A stretch of 32,093 nucleotides of DNA, taken from Oxalobacteraceae bacterium (GTDB lineage: Bacteria; Pseudomonadota; Gammaproteobacteria; Burkholderiales; Burkholderiaceae_D). Every line of letters begins with the position of its first letter. The first letter of the stretch is position 1. This document shows, in pieces, positions 8,493 through 19,433 of this stretch. The stretch spans positions 1 through 32,093 of the forward strand of contig CANKWG010000003.1 of the NCBI GenBank assembly GCA_947487325.1, read 5' to 3'. The translations under genes and the position numbers were made by a program. A model generated the notes under the pieces. The model did no database searches. It was not told where the DNA came from and saw only the letters and a program-made list of their open reading frames with translations.

Positions 8493-9452
8493 TCAGGGCT
8501 GCTTCTCATCCCGTAGCAGTTTGAAATGGAAAGGCGTCGCCTTATCAGCGGTATCAATGCGGATGAGTACGGCATCGGCCTGACTTTCTCCCGGTACCAC
8601 CACCCGAACCAGCTGACTGAGCGGGTTGCCCTTGGCGTCCTTGAGCGGACGGTCGGTCAGATACTGGTGCGTATCGCCCTGAATCAGCAGCACTGGCTTT
8701 TCCCATGCGGCGACTTCTTCTGCGAGTACCGCGTTCCAGCGTACGAACCCCGAGCCTTTTCGGGGCTCGCCGAAGAACGTGTCTGCCTGCATAGCCAGCA
8801 CCACCGCTTCATCCCTATTGGCTTTTGCTTCGGCAAAAGTCTCCTTCAGCCACGCAATATTTGCGTACTCGCGCGCTGCAAACTCACTGGAGGAGGGTAG
8901 ACCTGGTTGCAGATTATTGTTCGAGCCCACCAGGTGCAGGGTTGCAAAGCGCACTTTGCCTTGCGACCAGCGACGATTTTCTACAAAGGAGGTAAATGAT
9001 TTTTGGCTGGACTGCGTCTGCAAAGGCAGTCGTTGTTTGCCCAGACTTTCGCTCGGCGAAAAAAACAGCTGACGAATTTTTTCCAGACGCTCCAGCGGAT
9101 CGTAGCGACCATTGCTGACCCGGTGGCAGTCTGTCCACTCATTGTCGCCGGGCGTATAAATCAGTGCGCGATCAAATCGGTCAAACAGCTGTCGCACGCT
9201 CAGAAAAGTTTCATCTGAACAGACAGTGCTGCCAGATTTGATGTCGCCCACGTGTATCGTGAACGACAGCGGCTGACCATTAAGTTTGTGAATCAGCCCA
9301 GCAAATTCTTCATGCGGTCCATAGGGAAGATCGCCAATGGCCGCGAAAGTAAACGACTGGGCGAATACTGAGGCAGGAAAAATCAGCGCGCTGGTCAACG
9401 CCAATGCGTTGAAGACTCTGGAAGCAAGCATAAGCGGGTCCGGTGATGACAT
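8493..9452 (-). CDS. Exported calcineurin-like metallophosphoesterase
   Basis: The 319-aa product starts with a probable Sec signal peptide ending near FPASVFAQ. It then shows the metallophosphoesterase blocks AAIGDLPYG, HVGDIKSG, YTPGDNEW and LIQGDTHQY. These supply the Asp, Asn and His ligands of a di-metal centre, so a periplasmic or secreted phosphoesterase is expected; the substrate is unknown. An alternative start at 9431 gives a tidier signal peptide (MLASRVFNALAL). No strong ribosome binding site is visible for either start. It is the last gene of a same-strand series with the three-repeat protein and cbbR, but a 148-bp gap separates it from the former. Confidence 0.75.
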   Translation of the reverse strand: MSSPDPLMLASRVFNALALTSALIFPASVFAQSFTFAAIGDLPYGPHEEFAGLIHKLNGQPLSFTIHVGDIKSGSTVCSDETFLSVRQLFDRFDRALIYTPGDNEWTDCHRVSNGRYDPLERLEKIRQLFFSPSESLGKQRLPLQTQSSQKSFTSFVENRRWSQGKVRFATLHLVGSNNNLQPGLPSSSEFAAREYANIAWLKETFAEAKANRDEAVVLAMQADTFFGEPRKGSGFVRWNAVLAEEVAAWEKPVLLIQGDTHQYLTDRPLKDAKGNPLSQLVRVVVPGESQADAVLIRIDTADKATPFHFKLLRDEKQP

Positions 9453-9500
9453 CGTGCATCAGGGTGATGCCGACATGACCCGCCGATTCTACCGAACATT

Positions 9501-9545
9501 TCAGAATCGGTAGCCCACCATCACGCGACCCACCGTCGATTTAAG
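9501..9545 (-). pseudogene. Possible remnant of an outer-membrane beta-barrel protein C terminus
   Basis: A minus-strand frame in this gap ends STVGRVMVGYRF followed by TGA. Alternating hydrophobic residues and a terminal phenylalanine are the recognition signature of outer-membrane barrel proteins. The frame lacks a start and a gene body because it runs into the end of the three-repeat gene in a different frame. It may be a gene fragment or chance. Confidence 0.25.
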
Positions 9546-9600
9546 ATGCAAGCTCTCGCTGCACACTTGCAAAGGAGTGCGCGAAAGAGCGACGCGGACA

Positions 9601-10572
9601 TTATTTACCGCGCATCAGCCCTGACAGTCGCACTAGGTAATCCCGACACCGTACATAGTCACCCGGCATCACGGCCTGGCAGTCCAGTCTGGCGCGAGCG
9701 AAGTCCATATCGTCGACGATGGCCACCGACCATCCGATGTAACGATTGAGCAGAGCATCCAGTTGCGTCGGATTTGTGTGCAAGCGCCATTCGCTCTCGC
9801 CAAGTTGAATTAATGCATAGAGTGGTGCCGGGTCGCGATAGGGTATCTGGTCCAAGGTGCGAAACTGGGTGGGAATTTGCTGGCGATTGTTGTCAACGAT
9901 GCTGTCGATATCAGAGAGGTGCATGCGACACGCTATTTCGGTATGCGCGTTTTCGCAGCTATCGCGAATACCTCCAAATATTTTTGACATCGGATAGAGC
10001 ACATAGTGATCCGGGAGAAAGCGCTCGATGACCTCGTGTATCCATTCCCAGTGCGCCGCGAGCGCCGACTGTAAAGTGAGTGCATCAAGTTCTGTCAAAG
10101 CATTAAGCACAGCGCTATCACGATGCGGTAGCTGTGCAGGACGTAAAAGCACAGCCGGCCGTACACTGGACTTCATCGGCACCTTGGCCTTCTGTTTCAT
10201 TTGAAACGAAAGGAAATCCATGTACAGACGACACGCAGCGGGTTCTCGCTGTTGTGTACATCGCTGTCGCGCTGTGTCGAAAAATAATGACGATGATGTG
10301 ACCTTGGCCCGCAATGGTACAAACATCGCCAGCTTGCGCTCTATGCGTTGCCAGTCCTGCTGTATTGCCAATTGAAACGCGGTCTCATCACGCGCCAGCA
10401 AGGTATCCAGCGGACGAGGATTTCGATAGGGCAGATCAGCGAGCGAGAGTGTTTGTGCCAGAGCGACAGAGCAGAGAAACGACTGCCAGAACAGTATTAC
10501 CAACAACATTACCATCAGCAGACATCGTCGCAATGGCATGCTTATCACATTGATTCGCCCAAAAGAGTTCAT
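9601..10572 (-). CDS. Unrecognised exported protein with three tandem ~95-residue repeats
   Basis: I do not recognise this 323-aa protein. A long hydrophobic N-terminal segment ending near SVALAQ indicates a signal peptide; an alternative start at 10539 (MPLRRCLLM) gives a more usual one. The mature part holds three repeats at about 44-124, 145-228 and 240-320. Each opens with LPYRNP, LPHRDS or IPYRDP, continues with an amphipathic helix region, and closes with a cysteine pair followed by arginine: C105/C114, C206/C215 and C298/C309. The distance from the opening motif to the first cysteine is 57, 57 and 54 residues, so the repeat unit is well kept. One disulfide per repeat in the periplasm is a fair inference. 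The gene starts only 44 bp after the cbbR stop codon and may be co-transcribed with it. Confidence 0.7.
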   Translation of the reverse strand: MNSFGRINVISMPLRRCLLMVMLLVILFWQSFLCSVALAQTLSLADLPYRNPRPLDTLLARDETAFQLAIQQDWQRIERKLAMFVPLRAKVTSSSLFFDTARQRCTQQREPAACRLYMDFLSFQMKQKAKVPMKSSVRPAVLLRPAQLPHRDSAVLNALTELDALTLQSALAAHWEWIHEVIERFLPDHYVLYPMSKIFGGIRDSCENAHTEIACRMHLSDIDSIVDNNRQQIPTQFRTLDQIPYRDPAPLYALIQLGESEWRLHTNPTQLDALLNRYIGWSVAIVDDMDFARARLDCQAVMPGDYVRCRDYLVRLSGLMRGK

Positions 10573-10616
10573 GCCCCATGATGGCGGCCTTGGGGTGGGC
10601 AGCCCTTGAGGCGTGT

Positions 10617-11579
10617 CTAGTGATTGGCAGAACGTCGCATCAGCAAATTCGGATACAAATCTTCAATGATTGCAGCGCCATGCTCGAGTACAAAGTACCG
10701 GAAGGCTTCTGCAGCGGGCGAGGGGTTGCCCCGATTGAGCGCAACGACATGCCAAGTTCGTGAAATCGGTGTGTCATCAATATCGAGTATCGCAATCTTG
10801 CCGTAGGTTTTTTCTAGGCCGACGGTATGCAGAGACACAAAGGAAATCCCAAGGTTTGCCATCACCGCTTGTTTAATGCTTTCCGTGGACGACATTTCCA
10901 TAGATACGGGCGGTGTCAGACCGCGCTCTTGTAAAAATCGTTCCATGATGAGGCGTGTGCCCGAGCCTTCTTCCCGAGAAATCAATTCGACCTGATTAAG
11001 CGCCGAGGCAGAGATGCTTTGTTCCTTGGACAACGGATGATCGGGACTGGCGATAAAGGCATGTGGGTGCGGTGCGAATGCTTCAATACGCGTATCCAGA
11101 TCAGCGGGGGTGCGGCCCATGATTGCAATATCGATATCGCCATCACGCAGCATCTCAATCATCTGATCGCGGTTGCGTACTTCAATTTTGATTTGCAGGC
11201 CGAAATGTTCTTCGCGAAAGCGCGAGAGTAGCTGGGGAACAAAATACTTCGCCGTACTGACCAGCCCGATTTTCAGCGTGCCACCCTGAGTACCGCGTAG
11301 TTTGGACAGCATGACTTCTGCTTCCCGTAAATTCAGTGCGACACGTTTCACGTAGACCAGAAAGTACTCGCCGGCCGTCGTTAACTCGACCCGCCGTCCC
11401 ACCCGAGAAAACAGCGCCACCCCCAAATCCCCCTCGAGCTCCTTGATTTGCATCGAAACGGCCGGCGCAGTCAGGTTTAATTCTGTTGCCGCTTTGCTAA
11501 AGCTGGCGTGACGCGCCGCGCTAAGGAAAATGCGCAATTGGCGCATGCTCAGGTTTCTGAGGAGTTTTAGACTTTTCAT
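10617..11579 (-). CDS. cbbR: LysR-type regulator of Calvin-cycle genes CbbR
   Basis: The 320-aa product has the N-terminal winged helix-turn-helix of LysR regulators (LRNLSMRQLRIFLSAARH and SKAATELNLTAPAVSMQIKE, about residues 8-48). A periplasmic-binding-like effector domain follows. Its position, divergent from cbbL with a 199-bp shared control region, and its close fit to CbbR N termini identify it. CbbR proteins activate cbb operons in response to metabolites that signal redox and carbon state. The three-repeat gene follows on the same strand. The start is the first ATG; its ribosome binding site is weak. Confidence 0.93.
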   Translation of the reverse strand: MKSLKLLRNLSMRQLRIFLSAARHASFSKAATELNLTAPAVSMQIKELEGDLGVALFSRVGRRVELTTAGEYFLVYVKRVALNLREAEVMLSKLRGTQGGTLKIGLVSTAKYFVPQLLSRFREEHFGLQIKIEVRNRDQMIEMLRDGDIDIAIMGRTPADLDTRIEAFAPHPHAFIASPDHPLSKEQSISASALNQVELISREEGSGTRLIMERFLQERGLTPPVSMEMSSTESIKQAVMANLGISFVSLHTVGLEKTYGKIAILDIDDTPISRTWHVVALNRGNPSPAAEAFRYFVLEHGAAIIEDLYPNLLMRRSANH

Positions 11580-11590
11580 AAGAGCAATAG

Positions 11591-11605
11591 ATCAGAATAT
11601 CTGAT
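11591..11605. promoter_or_regulatory. Candidate CbbR operator palindrome
   Basis: ATCAGA-ATA-TCTGAT is a perfect inverted repeat and fits the T-N11-A rule of LysR-type sites. It sits 11 bp upstream of the cbbR start, inside the cbbR-cbbL control region. The repeated word AGATGAA just to the right (about 11621 and 11640) could be part of the activation half-sites. Assignment rests on position and symmetry. Confidence 0.45.
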
Positions 11606-11766
11606 TAGTATGCAAATGATAGATGAATATACCTTAACAGATGAAAACTATACATTCCAGTCACCGCTTGCTCTAATGCGTTCATTCTTGACTGGCATTG
11701 TTCATTGTTGATCAGCCAAGGATACAAATGACGTACCAGCATGCGTCCCGCCCATCAGGCGCTTAA

Positions 11767-13260
<1,494 letters not shown>

Positions 13261-13287
13261 ATCAGAGACCTTACAAGGAGCATCACT

Positions 13288-13710
13288 ATGCGCATCACAC
13301 AAGGACAATTTTCCTTCCTGCCGGATCTGACTGATGACGAGATTCGCGCTCAAATCGATTACGCCATCGGCAAGGGCTGGGCGGTTTCCGTTGAATGGAC
13401 CGACGACCCACATCCGCGTAACTGCTATTGGAACATGTGGGGCATTCCCATGTTTCAGATCAAAGATGGCGCCGCAGCGCTGTATGAAGTCAATGCCTGT
13501 CGCAAAGCGCATTCCGAGGTGTACATCAAGGTCAACGCCTTTGATAACACCCGCGGCGTCGAATCCATGGTCATGAGCTTCATTGTTCAGCGTCCATCGT
13601 ACGAGCCTGGATTCGGACTGCAACGTACTGAGGAAGCAGGTCGCAATATTCGTTACACCACGATTAGCTACGCGACTCAGCGTCCAAGCGGTGAACGTTA
13701 CTCTTCCTAA
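13288..13710 (+). CDS. cbbS: RuBisCO small subunit, red-like form I
   Basis: The 140-aa product begins [19 protein letters not shown] and contains [16 protein letters not shown] and [10 protein letters not shown], the core of form I small subunits. The C-terminal extension ending [11 protein letters not shown] is the beta-hairpin typical of red-like enzymes, which lines the central pore of the L8S8 complex. It lies 27 bp after cbbL with an AAGGAG ribosome binding site. Confidence 0.97.
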   Translation: MRITQGQFSFLPDLTDDEIRAQIDYAIGKGWAVSVEWTDDPHPRNCYWNMWGIPMFQIKDGAAALYEVNACRKAHSEVYIKVNAFDNTRGVESMVMSFIVQRPSYEPGFGLQRTEEAGRNIRYTTISYATQRPSGERYSS

Positions 13711-13725
13711 GACAGGAGCCCCAAG

Positions 13726-14637
13726 ATGAATGCGCCGACATCGCCAGCCTCTATCGACCTGCAGCAAATACTGCGTGACGCCGAGGTACAGCCCGTCATC
13801 GATCAGCTTGAAAATGAGCTGATCGGGTTGGCGCCGGTGAAGGCGCGCATTCGGGAAATCGCCGCCTTTCTTGTGGTCTCGCGTGCGCGTGCGGCCATGG
13901 GTTTGGAAGCGGCGACACCCAGTCTGCACATGTGCTTTACCGGGAATCCCGGGACAGGAAAAACCACCGTTGCTTTGCGAATGGCAGAAATTTTGCACCG
14001 ACTGGGATACGTGAGAAAAGGTCATGTGGTGTCGGTGACGCGTGATGACCTGGTGGGCCAATACATCGGTCACACCGCACCCAAGACAAAAGAAATTCTG
14101 AAGAAAGCCATGGGCGGCGTTCTATTCATTGATGAAGCCTACTACCTCTATCGCCCTGAGAATGAGCGCGATTATGGTCAGGAGGCCATCGAGATTCTTT
14201 TGCAAGTGATGGAAAACCATCGTGATGATCTGGTTGTCATTCTGGCCGGATACAAAGATCGGATGGATACCTTCTTTCAGTCTAACCCGGGCATGTCATC
14301 ACGTATTGCGCATCATATTGATTTCCCTGACTACGGTGAGCCAGAGCTTTTGCAAATCGCCGGCAAAATGGTCGGTGCGATGAATTATCGCTTTGATGAT
14401 GAAGCTAGCAAGGCGATGGATGAGTACATTCACTTGCGTCGCCAGCAGCCGCATTTTGCGAACGCACGCTCGATACGTAATGCCCTTGATCGCGCGCGGC
14501 TACGTCAAGCAAACCGCTTGTTCCAGCTGGCAATGGAAGGCTCTGTCAGCGTGACTGCTGATGATTTGTCGACCCTCAGTGGTGCAGACATTCGTGCATC
14601 CCGGGTATTCACCGGTGGACTGGCAGAAAAAAAATAA
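13726..14637 (+). CDS. cbbX: Red-type RuBisCO activase CbbX
   Basis: CbbX is a hexameric AAA+ ATPase that frees inhibited red-like RuBisCO by pulling on the C terminus of CbbL. The 303-aa product shows Walker [10 protein letters not shown] at about 83-91, Walker [13 protein letters not shown], and the second-region residues [14 protein letters not shown]. The gene starts 15 bp after cbbS with an AGGAG site, so its supply is coupled to the enzyme it serves. It confirms the red-like type of the RuBisCO. Confidence 0.96.
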   Translation: MNAPTSPASIDLQQILRDAEVQPVIDQLENELIGLAPVKARIREIAAFLVVSRARAAMGLEAATPSLHMCFTGNPGTGKTTVALRMAEILHRLGYVRKGHVVSVTRDDLVGQYIGHTAPKTKEILKKAMGGVLFIDEAYYLYRPENERDYGQEAIEILLQVMENHRDDLVVILAGYKDRMDTFFQSNPGMSSRIAHHIDFPDYGEPELLQIAGKMVGAMNYRFDDEASKAMDEYIHLRRQQPHFANARSIRNALDRARLRQANRLFQLAMEGSVSVTADDLSTLSGADIRASRVFTGGLAEKK

Positions 14638-14649
14638 ACAGGAGTCACT

Positions 14650-15717
14650 ATGCATCAAGGCCGCACCACTTTATCGAAGTTCCTGATCCAGCAGCTCAAG
14701 GGTGCGCCCGAGCAAAGTGATCTGGCCGCGCTGTTGGTGGATATCGCCGCTGCTGTAAAAGCAATCTCAGCCATGACTGCCAAAGGTGAATTGGGCGGCG
14801 TATTGGGTAGCCTCGACAGTACCAATGTGCAGGGCGAGACACAGAAAAAACTCGATGTGATGTCTAACCAAGCTTTCATCAACACCTTTTCGATGGGTGG
14901 TTTGGTTGCCGGTCTCGCTTCGGAAGAAAACGACGACCCCGTCGAAATTGACTCACGAGATGGCGGCGGTCGCTTTCTGGCCGTGTTCGATCCGCTTGAT
15001 GGCTCTTCCAATATCGATGTGAATGTATCCGTCGGTTCTATTTTTTCGGTGCTGCGTGCGCCTGAAGGTCGCGCGCCTGCCATCACTGACTATCTGCGTC
15101 CCGGCAAACATCAACTCGCTGCAGGTTATGCAATCTATGGCCCCTCCACGATGTTTGTGCTGACGGTCGGCAAAGGCACGCATGGCTTTACCCTCGATCG
15201 CGAAGTGGGCAATTTCATCCTCACGCATCCACACCTGCAGATCCCCGAGGACACCAGCGAATTCGCGATCAATGCCAGCAACGAGCGCTTTTGGGAGCCG
15301 CCCGTGCAACGCTATGTCGCCGAGTGCAAGAACGGCAGCACCGATGTGCGCCAACGTGATTTCAATATGCGCTGGATCGCCAGCATGGTGGCGGATATTC
15401 ATCGCATTCTCATGCGTGGCGGTGTCTTCATGTATCCGCGTGATACCAAAGATCCGTCCAAGGAAGGACGTTTGCGTTTGATGTACGAGGCTAATCCGAT
15501 GAGCTTTGTGGTGGAGCAGGCTGGCGGTATTGGCTCGACTGGGCGCATGCGCATTCTTGACATCGAACCCGAGCAGATTCATCAGCGTGTGCCCGTCATC
15601 ATTGGTTCGCGCAATGAAGTCGAGCGACTCGAACGCTATCACCGTGACTACGATAGCGGCGTCGATGAAAAATACAGTTCGCCATTGTTTCAGGAGCGCT
15701 CGCTGTTTGCGAGCTAA
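14650..15717 (+). CDS. cbbF: Fructose-1,6-bisphosphatase class I
   Basis: The 355-aa enzyme removes the 1-phosphate from fructose-1,6-bisphosphate in the regenerative half of the Calvin cycle. The metal-binding and catalytic signature FDPLDGSSNIDVNVSVG is intact, followed by the ADIHRILMRGG and RLRLMYEANPM segments of class I enzymes. It starts 12 bp after cbbX with ribosome binding site AGGAG. The symbol fbp would serve equally well; the operon setting favours cbbF. Confidence 0.95.
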   Translation: MHQGRTTLSKFLIQQLKGAPEQSDLAALLVDIAAAVKAISAMTAKGELGGVLGSLDSTNVQGETQKKLDVMSNQAFINTFSMGGLVAGLASEENDDPVEIDSRDGGGRFLAVFDPLDGSSNIDVNVSVGSIFSVLRAPEGRAPAITDYLRPGKHQLAAGYAIYGPSTMFVLTVGKGTHGFTLDREVGNFILTHPHLQIPEDTSEFAINASNERFWEPPVQRYVAECKNGSTDVRQRDFNMRWIASMVADIHRILMRGGVFMYPRDTKDPSKEGRLRLMYEANPMSFVVEQAGGIGSTGRMRILDIEPEQIHQRVPVIIGSRNEVERLERYHRDYDSGVDEKYSSPLFQERSLFAS

Positions 15718-15767
15718 TTGCCGCGACGTCGCTGCCACTATAAAAATTAAATTCTCAGGAGACCTCT

Positions 15768-16640
15768 GTGTCGGTTAAACATCCCATCGTCGCGATCACC
15801 GGTTCCTCGGGTGCGGGTACGACCACTGTCATGAAAAGCTTTCAGCACATCTTTCGCCGGGAACAGATTAAGGCGCAGATTTTGGAAGGCGATTCCATGC
15901 ACCGCTACAACCGCTTGGAAATGCGGGAAGAAATGAAAAAGCAGCAGGCAGCGGGTAACACGGGCTACAGCCATTTCAGCCCTGAAGCCAACATTCTTGG
16001 CGAACTCGCCGACACATTTAAAAAATTTGGTGAAGCCGGCATAGGGCGCGTGCGCAGATACATACACGACGATATTGAAGCTGCGCAATTGAATCAGTCG
16101 CCGGGTACGTTTACGCCTTGGCAGGAAATGGAGGCCGGCGCGGAACTCTTGTTCTATGAAGGTCTGCATGGCGGTTATGTCGGTGATGACGCGGACGTTG
16201 CAAAGCATGTGGATTTGCTGGTTGGCGTGGTACCCATCATCAATCTTGAGTGGATACAAAAGCTGCATCGCGATCAGAACATGCGCGGCTATTCACAGGA
16301 TGCGGTGATGGACACGATCTTGCGCCGTATGCCGGATTACATGCGTCATATTTGCCCGCAGTTTTCGCGCACGCATGTGAATTTTCAGCGTGTGCCGACG
16401 GTAGATACCTCCAATCCCTTCATTGCCAAAGACATTCCCAGTGCCGATGAAAGCATGGTGGTGATTCGGTTCGCCAATCCCAAGGGCATTGATTTTCCGT
16501 ATCTGATGTCCATGATCGAGCGCTCATGGATGACGCGGCCGAATACGTTCGTTATCCCTGGCGGGAAAATGGGGCTGGCGATGCAATTAATTTTTACGCC
16601 GATGATTTTGCGTTTGATGGACAGGAAGCGGCGAATTTAA
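15768..16640 (+). CDS. cbbP: Phosphoribulokinase
   Basis: This 290-aa enzyme phosphorylates ribulose-5-phosphate to the RuBisCO substrate. The P-loop is TGSSGAGTTT at residues 11-20, and HPIVAITGSSGAG with EGDSMHRYNR and FYEGLHGG are typical of the short octameric proteobacterial type. The start codon is GTG, supported by AGGAGA eight bases upstream. It is separated from the fbp gene by 50 bp. This is the most pathway-specific gene of the operon besides RuBisCO. Confidence 0.96.
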   Translation: MSVKHPIVAITGSSGAGTTTVMKSFQHIFRREQIKAQILEGDSMHRYNRLEMREEMKKQQAAGNTGYSHFSPEANILGELADTFKKFGEAGIGRVRRYIHDDIEAAQLNQSPGTFTPWQEMEAGAELLFYEGLHGGYVGDDADVAKHVDLLVGVVPIINLEWIQKLHRDQNMRGYSQDAVMDTILRRMPDYMRHICPQFSRTHVNFQRVPTVDTSNPFIAKDIPSADESMVVIRFANPKGIDFPYLMSMIERSWMTRPNTFVIPGGKMGLAMQLIFTPMILRLMDRKRRI

Positions 16641-16731
16641 ACAGGCCGATCAGCACTTGAAATTCTGTTCGCCGACACGCGTTGGTGGGATCGAAAGAGC
16701 CGCAATAAAAATTTCGCCATAAGGCCTTACT

Positions 16732-18723
16732 ATGCAATCCACTCAAGCTGGCGCCAGAGAACGCGCCAACGCCATTCGCTTTCTCGCGATTGACGCAGTC
16801 AACAAAGCAAAATCCGGCCACCCGGGTGCGCCTATGGGCATGGCAGATATTGCCGAAGTCTTGTGGCGTCATCACCTGCGACATAACCCAACCAATCCTC
16901 AGTGGGTAAATCGTGATCGCTTTGTGCTCTCTAACGGTCACGGCTCCATGCTGATCTATGCGCTGCTGCATTTGACAGGCTATGAGCTCAGCATCGACGA
17001 CCTCAAGCAATTCCGCCAGCTGCACAGTAAGACACCGGGCCATCCGGAAGTCGACATTACACCGGGTGTTGAAACGACCACTGGTCCACTGGGTCAGGGA
17101 TTGGCGAATGCGGTCGGCATGGCCCTGGCAGAAAAAATTCTCGCGCGCCGTTTCAATCGCAATGGTCACACCATCGTTGACCATCGCACTTGGGTTTTTC
17201 TTGGCGACGGTTGTCTGATGGAAGGCGTCAGCCACGAAGCTTGTTCATTGGCGGGCGTGTGGGGCCTCGACAAGCTGGTTTGCTTCTACGACGACAATGG
17301 TATTTCCATCGACGGTCATGTCCAAGGTTGGTTCCGCGACGATACGGCTGCGCGTTTCCGCGCTTATGGCTGGCATGTCATTGGCCCTATCGACGGTCAT
17401 GATGCAAACGCAGTGGAGCAGGCCACACTCGAAGCCAAACAGGTCATCGGCAAGCCCACGCTGATCATCTGCCGTACACAGATAGGCTGGGGTTCACCCA
17501 ACATGGTGGGCACCCATGATGTGCATGGCGCGCCGCTGGGTGACAAAGAAACCGAAGCGACGCGCGCAGCCTTGGATTGGCCGCACGCGCCCTTCGAGAT
17601 ACCCGAAACATTACGCAGCGCGTGGAATGCCCAAGCCACTGGCATCGCGCTGGAGGCCAAATGGCAACATGATTTCAGTGCTTATGCCAAAGCCCATCCG
17701 CAGCTGGCCGCCGAATTTCTGCGTGTGACGCGTCGTGAGTTGCCAGGTGACTGGCCCGAACTGAAACAATCACTTCACGCGCTAGCCAACGGCATTACTG
17801 CGCCGACCGCTAGCCGCAAATCCAGCCAGCAAATGCTCGATTTGCTAGTGGCCGGTGTGCCGGAGCTTCTCGGCGGGTCCGCCGACTTGACGGGCTCCAA
17901 TCTCACCGCCGGCAAGACCAGCCGCGCCTGGCACGATCATCAGGACGGCGATGCTAACTATTTGTCGTATGGCGTGCGTGAATTTGGCATGGCCGCGATC
18001 ATGAACGGTGTGGTGTTGCACGGCGGGCTCGTGCCTTATGGCGGCACATTTGCGGTGTTTTCGGATTACGCGCGCAACGGTATGCGCATGAGCGCGCTGA
18101 TGAGACAGCGTGTCATTTACGTACTTACCCATGACTCCATCGGTCTCGGCGAAGACGGGCCCACGCACCAACCCGTCGAGCATGCCGCCAGTCTGCGCCT
18201 GATACCCGGCCTTGATCTGTGGCGGCCTTGTGATGGCATGGAAACGGCCGTGGCATGGACTAGCGCCATCGAGCGTCATGACGGGCCGTCGGCGCTGATG
18301 CTCTCTCGACAGAATCTTCCGCAGGTCTCCGGCGCAATTGAGCCCGCGACGATCGCCAAAGGTGGCTATGTGCTTTCGGATTGCGAGGGAACTCCGGAAG
18401 CGGTGCTGATTGCCACAGGATCTGAAGTGATGCTGGCAATTGAAGCGCAGCAAACGCTCAAGGCAAATGGCAGACAGGTACGCGTTGTCTCCATGCCTTG
18501 CACTGCAAGGTTTGACGCACAGTCCATTGGCTATCAGCAGCAAGTTTTACCGGAGGGCGTGCGTCGCATCGCCGTCGAGGCCGGTCATCCTGATTATTGG
18601 CGCAAGTATGTCGGCTTGTCCGGTGCCGTTATCGGCATTGCGCGTTTTGGCGAATCCGCACCTGCGGCACAGGTGTACGACACCCTAGGCATCACCAGCG
18701 CGCAAATCGTTGCGGCTGTTTGA
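16732..18723 (+). CDS. cbbT: Transketolase
   Basis: The 663-aa thiamine-diphosphate enzyme transfers two-carbon units between sugar phosphates to rebuild pentoses. Visible are the [11 protein letters not shown]-terminal motif, the ThDP-binding segment starting [13 protein letters not shown], and the pyrimidine-domain stretch [17 protein letters not shown]. Length is normal for the family. It follows prk by 91 bp, the longest gap within the operon, with an AAGG-type site in front of ATG. No terminator is visible in that gap. Confidence 0.96.
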   Translation: MQSTQAGARERANAIRFLAIDAVNKAKSGHPGAPMGMADIAEVLWRHHLRHNPTNPQWVNRDRFVLSNGHGSMLIYALLHLTGYELSIDDLKQFRQLHSKTPGHPEVDITPGVETTTGPLGQGLANAVGMALAEKILARRFNRNGHTIVDHRTWVFLGDGCLMEGVSHEACSLAGVWGLDKLVCFYDDNGISIDGHVQGWFRDDTAARFRAYGWHVIGPIDGHDANAVEQATLEAKQVIGKPTLIICRTQIGWGSPNMVGTHDVHGAPLGDKETEATRAALDWPHAPFEIPETLRSAWNAQATGIALEAKWQHDFSAYAKAHPQLAAEFLRVTRRELPGDWPELKQSLHALANGITAPTASRKSSQQMLDLLVAGVPELLGGSADLTGSNLTAGKTSRAWHDHQDGDANYLSYGVREFGMAAIMNGVVLHGGLVPYGGTFAVFSDYARNGMRMSALMRQRVIYVLTHDSIGLGEDGPTHQPVEHAASLRLIPGLDLWRPCDGMETAVAWTSAIERHDGPSALMLSRQNLPQVSGAIEPATIAKGGYVLSDCEGTPEAVLIATGSEVMLAIEAQQTLKANGRQVRVVSMPCTARFDAQSIGYQQQVLPEGVRRIAVEAGHPDYWRKYVGLSGAVIGIARFGESAPAAQVYDTLGITSAQIVAAV

Positions 18724-18732
18724 GGAGAAAAA

Positions 18733-19389
18733 ATGGCACTCGTTATGTATGACCTGGATGGCACGCTGCTCGAGACGGCAGGTGAAATCGCACAGGCGGT
18801 CAATCTCACGCTCAAAGAGTTCAATCACGGCAGCGTCAGCCAAGAACAAGTGCGCAGCTGGATAGGTCACGGCACTGGCTGGTTGATGAAGACCGCATGG
18901 CAGCACACCGAAGGTCCGGATGTTGAACCCTGGGATGACGTAATGGCACGTTTCATTCATCACTACGAAGCGACAGCGGGCACAACCAGCACCGTGTTCC
19001 CGTACGTACTCGAGACACTCCAAAAAGCGCGTGACTATGGTGTAAAGCAAGCGATTGTTACCAACAAAGAGCGTCGTTTTACTGATCGTATTTTGGAAAA
19101 ACACGGCTTACAGAATGCTTTTGAGCTCGTCATTTGTGGTGACTCGCTGGCAGTAAAAAAACCTAACCCGGCTGTCATTGATCACTGTCTTGCCACGCTG
19201 GGTGCGACGCAAGGCGAATCATTGTTTATTGGCGATTCAGAGATCGACGTTTCAACCGCCAAGGCGGCCGGTGTCGTCTGCTGGGCCGTACCGTATGGTT
19301 ACAACATGGGCCGCCCCATCGCCGATGCGATGCCAGATCGCATCGTGCCCGATATTCGTGAAGTGCCGAATTATTTCCGGCATCTCTGA
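18733..19389 (+). CDS. cbbZ: Phosphoglycolate phosphatase
   Basis: This 218-aa HAD-superfamily enzyme dephosphorylates 2-phosphoglycolate, the toxic product of RuBisCO's oxygenase reaction. The nucleophile motif is [10 protein letters not shown] (Asp7 and Asp9), motif II lies in IVTNKE, and motif IV is [15 protein letters not shown]. The transketolase stop codon overlaps its ribosome binding site (TGAGGAG), so translation is probably coupled. Co-transcription with RuBisCO suggests that the cell meets oxygen while fixing CO2. Confidence 0.9.
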   Translation: MALVMYDLDGTLLETAGEIAQAVNLTLKEFNHGSVSQEQVRSWIGHGTGWLMKTAWQHTEGPDVEPWDDVMARFIHHYEATAGTTSTVFPYVLETLQKARDYGVKQAIVTNKERRFTDRILEKHGLQNAFELVICGDSLAVKKPNPAVIDHCLATLGATQGESLFIGDSEIDVSTAKAAGVVCWAVPYGYNMGRPIADAMPDRIVPDIREVPNYFRHL

Positions 19390-19433
19390 CGCGCGCCTGC
19401 AGCGCATTAAAAAATACTTTCGGAGGAAACACC

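Noticed and set aside
11688-11716. Sigma70 promoter for cbbL starting at TTGACT
   Set aside because: The -35 box is good, but no acceptable -10 hexamer occurs at 16-18 bp spacing.
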